Below are positions 37,426 through 46,078 of a stretch of DNA of 64,000 bases, piece after piece. Position 1 is the first letter of the stretch, and every line of letters begins with the position of its first letter. This DNA comes from Planctomycetota bacterium (GTDB taxonomy: Bacteria; Planctomycetota; J058; J103). The stretch covers positions 188,477 to 252,476 of the forward strand of contig BPJM01000005.1 of NCBI GenBank assembly GCA_026004615.1, in the 5' to 3' direction. The notes under the pieces were generated by a model. The model was not told the DNA's origin, did no database searches, and saw nothing but the letters and a program-made list of their open reading frames with translations. The translations under genes and the position numbers were made by a program.

Positions 37426-40400
37426 ATGGCGAGATCCCGCAGTCCTGCCGCCGTCGCGACCGCTGGCTCCGCGGCGGGCGGTCCCGCCGCCGCAGGGCGC
37501 CGCGCGCAGGTGGGTCGCCTGACACCGGCGGTGCTGGCGCGGCTGCTCGAACGGATTGCCGACAGCCGCACCGCCAGTTACCTGCTCGTGGCCGACGGGC
37601 GCTCGGAGAAGTGTTTCTTCTTCCCGGTCGGGGCGGTGCGCGCCAGCAGCGTCGGGGCGCGAAGGGTGCGCGAGCTGGACGAGATGCTGCGCCGCCACCC
37701 CTCGCTCGATCCGCAGGAGATCGAGCGGGTGCTGGAGCGCCACCGGCAAGGCCGCGGACCCTCGCTCGAGGAGTACCTGGTCGATCGCGGGCTGCACCGG
37801 GTGATCCACGAGTGTTCGCTGGCGATCGTGCGCGACGAGCTCATCGACCTGATCGTCTGGGAGGATGCCCAGTACGAGTTCCGGGAGGGCAACCCGCCGC
37901 CCAAGCTGTTCGACCCGCGTCTGCGCGCGATCAAGCTCAGCACCGGGGTCAAGCTGCTCCTGCAGGAGGTGCAGCAGAAGATCGCGCGCTGGCAGTCGCT
38001 CGCCGGGCGGTTCGGGGCGGTGCGGCGGCTGCGCGTGCAGCGCGGCAACGAGCTGCAGCTGGCGCTCCACGGGCTGGCGTCCGGGCCCGCCGGCGAGGCG
38101 GCGGCGCCGGGCGGCGCCACGGCCGAGCTGCCGGTGGCGCGCCATCTCGCCCAGGCGCTGCTGCAGGCGGCAGGGCGCGAGGGGGGCTGCAGTTTCGATG
38201 AGGCGGTGCTGGTGTGCCGGCGGCTGGGCCTCGATGCCATCGAGGCGGCCGAGGCGCTGGCCGCCTTGCAGGACGCGCGCCTGCTCGCGATCGGTGCCCT
38301 GACCGGCAGTTCGGCCCGCCTCCAGGCGGAGCTGAAGGGGCAGCTCCGGCAGGAGATCGAGGAGATCGAGCGCGCCCTCGACCTCATGATCGATGGACTG
38401 GTCGCGCGCTTGCGGCTGGCGGAGTGCTACGAGGAGCTCGGGGAGCGCGAGCGGGCGGCGGAGCACTACCGGCATGCCGGCGAGGAGCTGGCGCGGCGCA
38501 ACCGAGCCGAGGAGGCGCTCGGGGTGCTGCGCAAGGTGCTCGCGATCAAGCCGCTGGACTTCGGGGTGCGCGAGCGCATCGTCGGCTTGCTGCAGCGGCT
38601 GCGCCGGGTGCCGGACGCGGTCAAGGAGGGCATGGAGCTGGCGCGGCAGTACGCCCGCTTCCGCCTGTTCAACCGCGCCGGCAACGTGCTGCGGCGGCTG
38701 GTGGGGATGGTGCCGCGCGACCTGGAGCTGCGCCGCCGGCTCATCGATCTGCTCGTGCGCGCGCAGCAGACGCGCGAGGCGGTGGCGGAGTACGAGCAGC
38801 TGGCGCTGCTGTACGAGGAGCTGCAGGAGGACCAGGCCGCCCTGGCCTGCTACCAGCAGATGCTGGCGCTGGAGCCGGAGCACCCCGGCGCCCGCGCGCG
38901 CATGCAGCAGGCCGTGCGGCGCAGCAAGGCGTATCTGCTGCCCTATGCGGCGCTGGCGGCGGGGTACGTGCTGCTCGTGCTGGGAACGCTGCTCGTGCTG
39001 GACCGCTACCGCGACGTGCGGGCGTTCCGCCAGGCGCGCGCCGAGGCGTTCCGGCTGGCGCAGGGGCGCGACTTCGCCGGTGCGCGCCGGGTGCTGGCGG
39101 CGGTGGCGCTGCAGCACGACGTGCCGCGCGAGCGGCTGGAGGCCGTGCGCGCGGAGATCGAGCAGCTGGAGGCCTACGATCGGGAGGACCGCGCAGCGAG
39201 CCTGTTCCGCGAGGGACGCGACCACGAGCGCCGCCGGGACCATGGCGAGGCGCGCAGCCGCTACGCGCGCCTGTGCGCGGAGTTCGCCGGCAGCGCCTGG
39301 GCGGAGCGCGCGCGCGAGCGGCTGGACGCACTGGAGCGGGCCGAACAGGAGGCGAGCCGCCTGGCGCGCGAGGTCCGGCTGCTGGAGCTGGACGGCCACC
39401 TGGAGCAGGCGTTCCAGAAGGCGCGCGAGCTGCTGGCGCGCCATCCCGGCACCGAGGCCGCCCGCCGCGCCGAGATCCCGCTCGAGATCCGCTCGTTGCC
39501 GCCCGGCGCCTTGATCCGGGTCGACGGGCGCAGCGTGAACGCGCGCACCCCGTTCGTGCTGCGCCGGCACGCCGCCACGCCGTTCGAGCTGACCCTGACC
39601 CTGGATGGCTTCGATCCGTGGCGCGGCGCGGTGGATCTCGGCGCGCCGGGGCTGAGCTACCCCCTATTGGCGCAGCTCCAGCGGCGGGCCCGCTGGCGCG
39701 CCCCCACGCTCGGCCCGCTGCTGGCTCCGCCGTGGGTCGACCGCGACGTGGTGGTGGTGGGCGGCGGCGATCAGCGCGCGCGCGCGTTCGACACCCAGGG
39801 GCGCGAGCTGTGGGCGCGCCCCCTGGGCTACAGCGGTTCGGTGTGGCTGCGCCCGGTGCGCCTGGGAGGCATGCTGGTACTGGCGAGCGCGGGCGGCGAG
39901 CTGGTGGGACTGGAGGTGCTGAGCGGCCGGGTGCGCTGGAGCGCGGCGGTCGGCGGGCAGGGGCGGGCGCGCACCGGCGGGCTCGAGCTGCTGGACGAGC
40001 GTGCGGTGGTGCTGGCGCACGGCGATGAGGTGTACGCGGTCGAGGTGGCGAGCGGCGAGCGGCGCTGGACCGCCTCGCTCGGCGCCCCGGCCGTCGGTGC
40101 GCCGGTGGTGATCGGCGAGCAGCAGCTGCTGGTGGTGGCGAGTGCGGGCGGGCGCCTGCACCGCCTGGAGAACCAGACCGGCGCCGCGCGGCCGCCGATC
40201 GAGCTGGGCGCACCGCCCGCGGCACCGCCCTGCCGGCTGTTCCAGGCGGTGGTGGTGGCGACCCAGGACCGGCGTTGCCGGTTGATCCGGACGACCGACG
40301 GCGCCGTGGTGTGGGAGGTCGAGCTGCCGGCGGTGCCGACGCAGCCGCTGGTGGCCAGCACCGATGCGGTGTATGTCGCGCTCGGCGCCGAGCTGCGGGC

Positions 40401-40653
40401 GCTCTCGCTCGGCGACGGCGCCACGCTGTGGAGCCGCACGCTGCCGGCGCCGATCAGCGCCCCGCCGGGCACCGGTCCCGGCGCGGTGTTCGTCCCCAGT
40501 GCGGACGGCAGCCTGCTGGCGCTGGCGGCGAGCAGCGGGGAGGTGCGCTGGAGCTACCGGACCGCGGGGCGGTTCGCGGCCGCGCCGGTGTTCCAGGACG
40601 ACACGGTGTACGCGGTCTCGACGGACTTCCTCGTGCACGCGGTGGTGAACTGA
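37426..40653 (+). CDS. DUF4388-TPR-PEGA-PQQ membrane protein
   Basis: A 1075-residue protein. Residues about 30-150 form a DUF4388 (PATAN) domain (SYLLVADGRSEKCFFFPVGAVRASSVG), residues about 315-500 are TPR helices (LRLAECYEELGERERAAEHYRHAGEELARRNR-type repeats), followed by one membrane helix near 503-525 and a long coiled coil. A PEGA domain lies near 685-730 (PPGALIRVDGRSVNARTPFVLRR), and the C-terminus (about 745-1075) is a PQQ-type propeller with repeated WTASLGAPAVGAPVV-like blades. DUF4388 proteins are common in planctomycete signalling. The ATG at 37426 is not preceded by a strong ribosome site. A kinase gene is divergent upstream and a response regulator follows. Confidence 0.8.
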   Translation: MARSRSPAAVATAGSAAGGPAAAGRRAQVGRLTPAVLARLLERIADSRTASYLLVADGRSEKCFFFPVGAVRASSVGARRVRELDEMLRRHPSLDPQEIERVLERHRQGRGPSLEEYLVDRGLHRVIHECSLAIVRDELIDLIVWEDAQYEFREGNPPPKLFDPRLRAIKLSTGVKLLLQEVQQKIARWQSLAGRFGAVRRLRVQRGNELQLALHGLASGPAGEAAAPGGATAELPVARHLAQALLQAAGREGGCSFDEAVLVCRRLGLDAIEAAEALAALQDARLLAIGALTGSSARLQAELKGQLRQEIEEIERALDLMIDGLVARLRLAECYEELGERERAAEHYRHAGEELARRNRAEEALGVLRKVLAIKPLDFGVRERIVGLLQRLRRVPDAVKEGMELARQYARFRLFNRAGNVLRRLVGMVPRDLELRRRLIDLLVRAQQTREAVAEYEQLALLYEELQEDQAALACYQQMLALEPEHPGARARMQQAVRRSKAYLLPYAALAAGYVLLVLGTLLVLDRYRDVRAFRQARAEAFRLAQGRDFAGARRVLAAVALQHDVPRERLEAVRAEIEQLEAYDREDRAASLFREGRDHERRRDHGEARSRYARLCAEFAGSAWAERARERLDALERAEQEASRLAREVRLLELDGHLEQAFQKARELLARHPGTEAARRAEIPLEIRSLPPGALIRVDGRSVNARTPFVLRRHAATPFELTLTLDGFDPWRGAVDLGAPGLSYPLLAQLQRRARWRAPTLGPLLAPPWVDRDVVVVGGGDQRARAFDTQGRELWARPLGYSGSVWLRPVRLGGMLVLASAGGELVGLEVLSGRVRWSAAVGGQGRARTGGLELLDERAVVLAHGDEVYAVEVASGERRWTASLGAPAVGAPVVIGEQQLLVVASAGGRLHRLENQTGAARPPIELGAPPAAPPCRLFQAVVVATQDRRCRLIRTTDGAVVWEVELPAVPTQPLVASTDAVYVALGAELRALSLGDGATLWSRTLPAPISAPPGTGPGAVFVPSADGSLLALAASSGEVRWSYRTAGRFAAAPVFQDDTVYAVSTDFLVHAVVN

Positions 40654-40655
40654 GA

Positions 40656-40675
40656 GCCGGCCGGGCCCGGCCGGC
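40656..40675. repeat. 20-bp perfect palindrome after the DUF4388 gene
   Basis: A GC-only sequence, perfectly self-complementary over 20 bases, begins three bases after the stop codon. It could end transcription or reduce read-through into the response regulator gene 28 bases downstream. Confidence 0.5.
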
Positions 40676-40703
40676 GAGCGGGGCGCGGAGGCAGCGTCGC
40701 GGG

Positions 40704-41765
40704 GTGGCGAAGATCCTGATCGTCGACGACGAGCTGGCCACGAATGTGGTCCTGAGCAAGGCGCTGGCGCGCGCGGGCCACCAGACCCGGACCGCCTTCA
40801 CGGGCAAGGACGCGCTGGAGCGGCTGCGGGCGGAACCGTTCGACCTGGTCCTGACCGACCTCCGGATGCCGCAGCTGGATGGCTTTGCGCTGCTCGAGCA
40901 GCTGCAGCGCGAGGAGTTGCCGGCGCGGCCCCCGGTCATCGTGGTCACCGCCTACCACGACCGGCCGACCTACAAGCGGGCGAGCGAGCTGGGCGCGGTG
41001 GACTTCATCGGCAAGCCGTTCGAGCTGGCCGAGCTGTTGTTGCGGGTGGAGCGGGCCCTCGGGCGCGGGCCGCGCGGGCGGGGCGAGGGGGCCGGGCCCA
41101 CGGGCGAACGGGCCGCGGGCGGCGGCGCGGAGCAGCGCGATGCCGCCGCCGCCGGTGCGATCGCGCAGGCCGGCACCGCGGCCGGGGACGCGGAGTGGGT
41201 CACCGCGCGGGCCGTGCCGCCGGAGAGCTACCTCCACCTCGACCCGGGGCGGTTCGGGCAGGCCGCGCCCGCGCGGGCCGCCGAGCCGGCGCCGCCGCCG
41301 GCCGAGGTGCCGCTCGGGCGCCGCCCGTGGGGTGCGCGCCCGGCGCCTGCGGCCGACCTGCTCGAGGTCGCACCCGAGGCCGGCGCCAGCGCGGCGGCCG
41401 GAGGGGGAGCCGGGTCCGCCGGGCGGCCGGCGGCTGCCGGTGTGGACTGCGCCGGCACGCTCGGCGCGCTCGCGCTGGCCGAGCTGGTGCGGCTGCTGCA
41501 CCTGGGCAGGCACAGCGGCCGGCTCACGCTCCACTCGGAGGACGAGGAGCTGCAGGCGACCGTGCTGGTGCAGCAGGGCGAGGTGGTGGGGGCGCGGCTG
41601 GTGCGCGCGGGCAGCGAGCAGGCGCGCGGCCCCGAGGCGCTGCGGCAGCTGCTCGGCTGGCGGCGCGGCCGCTTCACCCTGCGGCTGGAGCCGGTCGCCG
41701 GGCAGGCGGAGTTCGGCGCGCCGACCTCGGAGCTGTTGGCCGAGCACTTCGGCCGGGAGGGCTGA
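40704..41765 (+). CDS. Response regulator with C-terminal DUF4388 domain
   Basis: A 353-residue cytoplasmic protein. Residues 1-120 are a CheY-like receiver: acidic pair Asp8-Asp9, phosphate acceptor Asp52 in LVLTDLRMP, Thr in VVTAYHD and Lys in IGKPFEL. A Pro/Ala/Gly-rich linker of about 115 residues leads to a DUF4388 (PATAN) domain in the last 110 residues (LALAELVRLLHLGRHSGRLTLHSEDEELQATVLVQQGEVVGARL). There is no DNA-binding domain, so output may be protein binding or phosphotransfer. The GTG start at 40704 has GGAGG upstream. It probably belongs with the preceding DUF4388 gene and the kinase gene. Confidence 0.85.
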   Translation: MAKILIVDDELATNVVLSKALARAGHQTRTAFTGKDALERLRAEPFDLVLTDLRMPQLDGFALLEQLQREELPARPPVIVVTAYHDRPTYKRASELGAVDFIGKPFELAELLLRVERALGRGPRGRGEGAGPTGERAAGGGAEQRDAAAAGAIAQAGTAAGDAEWVTARAVPPESYLHLDPGRFGQAAPARAAEPAPPPAEVPLGRRPWGARPAPAADLLEVAPEAGASAAAGGGAGSAGRPAAAGVDCAGTLGALALAELVRLLHLGRHSGRLTLHSEDEELQATVLVQQGEVVGARLVRAGSEQARGPEALRQLLGWRRGRFTLRLEPVAGQAEFGAPTSELLAEHFGREG

Positions 41766-41786
41766 GCGCGGCTCGGCGCCGGGGAC

Positions 41787-43340
41787 TCACTCCCACTCGA
41801 TGGTGCCGGGCGGCTTGGAGGTGATATCGTAGGTCACCCGGTTGATGCCGGGGACCTCGTTGACGATGCGGGTCGCGATGCGGGCCAGCACCTCGTAGGG
41901 AAGGCGCGCCCAGTCCGCGGTCATGCCGTCCTCGCTCTCGACCGCGCGTACCACGCACGCGCTCTCGTAGGTACGCCGATCGCCCATGACCCCGACCGAG
42001 CGGACCGGCAGCAGCACCGCGAACGCCTGCCAGAGCCGGTCGTGGTAGCCGGACTGGCGCATCTCCTCCACCACGATGGCGTCGGCGGCGCGCAGCGCAG
42101 CGAGCCGCTCCGGGGTGACCTCGCCCACGCAGCGGACCGCCAGTCCGGGACCCGGAAAGGGGTGGCGGCGGGTGATCTCGGGCGGCAGCCCCAGCTCGTC
42201 GCCCAGCCGGCGCACCTCGTCCTTGAACAGCATCCGCAGCGGCTCGATGAGCTGGAAGTCGAGCTCCGCCGGCAGGCCGCCCACGTTGTGGTGGGACTTG
42301 ATCCTGGCGGTCGGACCGCCGTGGGGCGCGGTGCTCTCGACCACATCGGGATAGAGCGTGCCCTGGGCGAGGAAGGCGACGTCGGGCAGCGCGCGCGCCT
42401 GTTCGGCGAAGACCTCGATGAAGGTGTGACCGATGCGCCGGCGTTTCTCCTCGGGATCGGTCACCCCGCGGAGCCGCTCGAGGAACCGCTCCGCGGCGTC
42501 GACGACGCGGAAATCCAGCTGGAACTGCTGCGCGAAGGTCTGCTCCACCTGCTCCCGCTCGCCGGCGCGCAACAGCCCGTTGTCGACGAAGATGCAGGTG
42601 GAGCGCCGGCCGATGGCGCGGTCGAGCAGCAGCGCCACCACGGCGCTGTCCACCCCGCCCGACAGCCCGCACACCACCCGGCCGTGCTCGCCGACCCGGC
42701 GGCGGATCTCGGCGACGGCCAGCTCGATCGTCGAGCCCACCGTCCAGCTGCAGCCGAGCCCGCACACCTCGACCAGGAAGTTGCGCAGCATCCAGCCGCC
42801 TTCGGGGGTGTGACTGACCTCCGGGTGGAACTGCAGCCCGTACAGCGGCAGGCTCTGGTGGCGCACGGCGGCGACCGGGCAGCCGGCGGTGCGGGCCAGC
42901 GGCACGAAGCCGGCGGCGATCGCCATCACCCGGTCGCCGTGCGACATCCAGACCGTGGTCCGGGAAGGCACGCCGTCGAACAGGGGATCGCGGCGTTCGA
43001 TCTGGATGGGAGTGCGGCCGTACTCGTGCTCGGGGCTGTGGCGGACCTCGCCGCCGAGCGCGCGCGTCATGAGCTGCATGCCGTAGCAGATGCCGAGCAC
43101 CGGTACCCCGAGGCGGAAGATCTCGGGATCCAGGGTGGGCGCGCCGGGTTCGTAGCAGGAGGCCGGCCCGCCGCTCAGCACGATCCCGCGCGCGCCGCGG
43201 GCGCGCAGCTCGGCGGCGGTGGTGGTGTGGGGCAGGACCTCGGAGTAGACGTGGTGCTCGCGGATGCGGCGCGCGATGAGCTGGGTGTACTGCGAGCCGA
43301 AGTCCAGCACCGCCACCCATTCGGCGACCGGGGGCCTCAA
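41787..43340 (-). CDS. guaA: GMP synthase (glutamine-hydrolysing)
   Basis: A 517-residue enzyme that converts XMP, ATP and glutamine into GMP. The N-terminal glutaminase has Cys85 in GICYGMQ and the His-Glu pair in [10 protein letters not shown]. The ATP pyrophosphatase domain carries the P-loop [11 protein letters not shown]. The C-terminal dimer domain ends [16 protein letters not shown], as in all GuaA proteins. A TTG start at 43340 is chosen because GGGAGG lies seven bases upstream and the conserved domain begins soon after. GTG at 43316 is the alternative. It lies 40 bases after guaB. Confidence 0.95.
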   Translation of the reverse strand: MRPPVAEWVAVLDFGSQYTQLIARRIREHHVYSEVLPHTTTAAELRARGARGIVLSGGPASCYEPGAPTLDPEIFRLGVPVLGICYGMQLMTRALGGEVRHSPEHEYGRTPIQIERRDPLFDGVPSRTTVWMSHGDRVMAIAAGFVPLARTAGCPVAAVRHQSLPLYGLQFHPEVSHTPEGGWMLRNFLVEVCGLGCSWTVGSTIELAVAEIRRRVGEHGRVVCGLSGGVDSAVVALLLDRAIGRRSTCIFVDNGLLRAGEREQVEQTFAQQFQLDFRVVDAAERFLERLRGVTDPEEKRRRIGHTFIEVFAEQARALPDVAFLAQGTLYPDVVESTAPHGGPTARIKSHHNVGGLPAELDFQLIEPLRMLFKDEVRRLGDELGLPPEITRRHPFPGPGLAVRCVGEVTPERLAALRAADAIVVEEMRQSGYHDRLWQAFAVLLPVRSVGVMGDRRTYESACVVRAVESEDGMTADWARLPYEVLARIATRIVNEVPGINRVTYDITSKPPGTIEWE

Positions 43341-43380
43341 CCCGCCTCCCTCCCGCTGCGCCCGCCCCGCCGCTGGGGTC

Positions 43381-44901
43381 TCACCGTGCCCAGCGGGTGC
43401 GGCTGCCATACGGCGGCTCCTGCCAGGAGAACAGCCCGTGGACGTTGCCCTCGGCCTGGGCGGCGGCGCTGCGTCGCTCGAAGCGCAGCTCCCCGCCCTG
43501 CAGGCGGTTGTGCAGCGTCGCCAGGTCGCGGCAGCCCAGATCCTGCAGCGCATGGCGGACGCCCTGGAGCACATACGGCACGTAGTCCAGGATGGAGCCC
43601 TTGTCGACCACGGTGCCGGAGACGCCCTGCGCGACCCGGATCCGCTGCCGGTCGGCGAGGTAGCGCTTGCCGCCGCCCTGTTCCATCGCCTCCAGCGAGG
43701 CCATGCCGCGGTAGCGCTTGACCCGCACCCCGTTCTCGTAGAAGTACTCCCCGGGCGCTTCCTTGGTGCCCGCCAGCATCGAGCCCAGCATCACCGTGGC
43801 GCCACCGATCGCGAGTGCCTTGACCAGGTGGCCGATGGTGCGCACCCCACCGTCGGCGATCACCGGCACGTCGTACTCGCGGGCGAGGGAGGCGACGTGG
43901 TAGACCGCGCTGGCCTGGGCGCGGCCGACCGCCATCGTCTCCTGGGTGATGCAGATCGAGCCCGGTCCCATGCCGACCCGCAGCGCGTCGACCCCCGCCT
44001 CGATGAGCCGGCGCGCCTGGCGCATGGTGACGACGTTGCCGCCGACCACGTCGACCGCCTCCGAGCGGTCCTTGATGTAGCGGATGGTCTCCAGCTGGTA
44101 GATCGAGTCGCCCTGCGCGGCGTCGATCACCAGCAGATCCGCCCCCGCCTCCAGCAGGGCGTCGATGCGCTCGCGGTCCTCCTCGCGCGTGGAGACCGCC
44201 GCGCCCACCTTGAGCCGCTTGGTCGTGCTGTCCTTGGTGGCGTCGGGGAACTCGCGGTTCTTGAGCAGGTCGCGCCGCGTCACCAGCGCCACCAGGCGGC
44301 CCTGCTCGTCCACGATGGGGAGCTTTCCCTTCTTGGAGCGGCGCAGGATCTCGTTCGCCTCCTCGAGGGCGACCCCCTGGCGCGCCCACAACAGATCGCG
44401 CGTCATGACGTCGCGCAGCTTCTTGGTGCGGTCGGTCTCCAGGTCGATGTCGCGGTTGGTCACCAGGCCGACCAGGCGGCTGCCCAGCCGGCCGTCCTCG
44501 GTGACGGGGATCGAGCTGAAGCCATGGCGCTGCTTGATGGCGTCGACGTCGGCGATCGTGTGCTCGGGCGACAGGCAGATGGGGTCGGTGATGAAGCCGT
44601 TCTCGAACCGCTTGACCCGCCGCAGCTGCTCGACCTGCTCGGCGACGGTGCAGTTGTAGTGCAGTACCCCGATGCCGCCGAGCAGCGCCAGGTAGATCGC
44701 CATCGTGGACTCGGTGACGGTGTCCATGGGCGAGCTGACCAGCGGCGCCTTGAGCGGGATGCGGCGCGAGACCCGGGTGGCGAGCGAGACCTCGTCCACC
44801 GAGAAGTCGATGTGGCCCGGCAGCAGGATGAAGTCGTCGTAGGTCAGGCCCTGTGCCGCTTCGCCGAAGAAGCTGCGCCCGTCGAGCCCGTCCTGCAGCA
44901 T
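43381..44901 (-). CDS. guaB: Inosine-5'-monophosphate dehydrogenase
   Basis: A 506-residue enzyme that oxidises IMP to XMP, using NAD+, the first step towards guanine nucleotides. It has [11 protein letters not shown] and [12 protein letters not shown] at the N-terminus, two CBS domains (about residues 105-225; CBS domains in this family sense adenine nucleotides), and the catalytic loop GSICITQE with Cys317. [14 protein letters not shown] and [10 protein letters not shown] follow. The ATG at 44901 has GGGAGG eight bases upstream. The last 40 residues extend past the usual end, [12 protein letters not shown], with unclear role. A sigma70-type promoter lies upstream. guaA follows on the same strand. 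Confidence 0.95.
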   Translation of the reverse strand: MLQDGLDGRSFFGEAAQGLTYDDFILLPGHIDFSVDEVSLATRVSRRIPLKAPLVSSPMDTVTESTMAIYLALLGGIGVLHYNCTVAEQVEQLRRVKRFENGFITDPICLSPEHTIADVDAIKQRHGFSSIPVTEDGRLGSRLVGLVTNRDIDLETDRTKKLRDVMTRDLLWARQGVALEEANEILRRSKKGKLPIVDEQGRLVALVTRRDLLKNREFPDATKDSTTKRLKVGAAVSTREEDRERIDALLEAGADLLVIDAAQGDSIYQLETIRYIKDRSEAVDVVGGNVVTMRQARRLIEAGVDALRVGMGPGSICITQETMAVGRAQASAVYHVASLAREYDVPVIADGGVRTIGHLVKALAIGGATVMLGSMLAGTKEAPGEYFYENGVRVKRYRGMASLEAMEQGGGKRYLADRQRIRVAQGVSGTVVDKGSILDYVPYVLQGVRHALQDLGCRDLATLHNRLQGGELRFERRSAAAQAEGNVHGLFSWQEPPYGSRTRWAR

Positions 44902-44970
44902 GTCGCCTGCCTCCCTGGCTTGCGCTGGCCAGCGCGCGCAACCGCCCGGCACGCCGCCGGAGGAGGAGCT

Positions 44971-44999
44971 ATCCTAGAGCAGCTCCAGCCTGCTCGCAA
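44971..44999 (-). promoter_or_regulatory. Promoter of guaBA
   Basis: The minus strand has TTGCGA (44999-44994), a 17-base spacer and TAGGAT (44976-44971). Both boxes match the consensus at four positions. The leader would be about 60 bases. Confidence 0.5.
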
Positions 45000-45115
45000 C
45001 CCGAGCTCCCCAGGACCTGTAGCGGGCCCGGCCGCGAGCGTGCCGCGGGCGCAGAGCCCGGCCGGCCGACAGGGGCGGCATTGCGATCGGGTTGCAGCAA
45101 CGCCGCGCTCGGCTC

Positions 45116-45144
45116 TTGCACGGCCCGGTCCCGAGGAGTAACCT
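45116..45144 (+). promoter_or_regulatory. Possible promoter of the sdh operon
   Basis: TTGCAC (45116-45121) and TAACCT (45139-45144) are 17 bases apart in the gap between guaB and sdhC. Each box matches the consensus at only three positions, so the support is mainly position and spacing. Confidence 0.3.
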
Positions 45145-45213
45145 CGCCCTTCTTTGTCGCCCGCACCCACGGGCGGCGGCCTGGGACGAGACGAGGGGAC
45201 CGAGGAGCACGCC

Positions 45214-46068
45214 ATGTCGATCGCGCCGCTGCCGCGCCTGGGAGGCCACAGCACCGAACCGCTGGGCACCGCGCGAGCGGACCGGTGGTGGGTGGGCCCG
45301 CTCTTCACGGCGGCGGGTCTGTCCGGCTTCGTGGTGTACGCGACCTGGGCAGCCCTGCAGGGGGCGCACTACTACGCCGAGCCGTATCTGAGCCCGTTCT
45401 ACTCGCCGGTGCTGTTCACCAGCGGCGAACTGGCCTCGGGCAACGCGCCGCTCGCCCACGCCTGGTTCGGGCAGTGGCCCTCGTGGTGGCCGGGCTGGCT
45501 GCCGCTGTCGCCGGCCCTGCTCATCCTGCCGTTTCCGGCTGCCTTTCGATTCACCTGCTACTACTACCGCAAGGCGTACTACCGCTCGTTCGCCGGCTCG
45601 CCACCGGCGTGTGCGGTCAGCCCGCTCATGGCCGGCCGGCGTCCGTACCGGGGTGAGAGCAGCTTGCTGCTGTTCCAGAACCTGCACCGGTACGCGCTGT
45701 ACTTCGCCCTGATCTTCGTGGTGATCCTGTATTACGACGCGTTTCGGGCGTTTTTCTACCATCGGCCCGACGGCAGCTGGCAGTTCGGCGCCGGCGTGGG
45801 GACCCTGGTGCTGCTGACCAACGCCACCCTGCTCGCCGGCTACACCTTCGGCTGCCACTCGCTGCGTCACCTGGTGGGCGGACGGCTGGACTGCCTGAGC
45901 TGCGACGGCCGGCCGACCCCGCGCTTCCGGCTGTGGCGGCTGGCCAGCTGGTTCAACGGCCGGCACATGCTCTGGGCGTGGGTGAGCCTGTTCTGGGTGG
46001 CTTTCAGCGATCTGTACGTGCGGCTGGTCTCGATGGGCTGGATCACCGACCTGAACACCTGGAACTGA
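45214..46068 (+). CDS. sdhC: Succinate dehydrogenase membrane anchor subunit (cytochrome b type)
   Basis: A 284-residue membrane protein with about five helices (for example VGPLFTAAGLSGFVVYATWAAL, YALYFALIFVVILYY, TLVLLTNATLLAGYTF). Histidines in QNLHRYALYF, GCHSLRHLVGG and GRHMLWAWV are candidate heme ligands. It anchors the flavoprotein and iron-sulfur subunits and passes electrons to quinone. The sequence is like the large single-anchor type in actinobacterial and related complexes, not the small SdhC/SdhD pair. The ATG at 45214 has GAGGAG upstream. It is the first gene of sdhCAB, 10 bases before sdhA. Confidence 0.75.
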   Translation: MSIAPLPRLGGHSTEPLGTARADRWWVGPLFTAAGLSGFVVYATWAALQGAHYYAEPYLSPFYSPVLFTSGELASGNAPLAHAWFGQWPSWWPGWLPLSPALLILPFPAAFRFTCYYYRKAYYRSFAGSPPACAVSPLMAGRRPYRGESSLLLFQNLHRYALYFALIFVVILYYDAFRAFFYHRPDGSWQFGAGVGTLVLLTNATLLAGYTFGCHSLRHLVGGRLDCLSCDGRPTPRFRLWRLASWFNGRHMLWAWVSLFWVAFSDLYVRLVSMGWITDLNTWN

Positions 46069-46078
46069 GGGCAGGACC

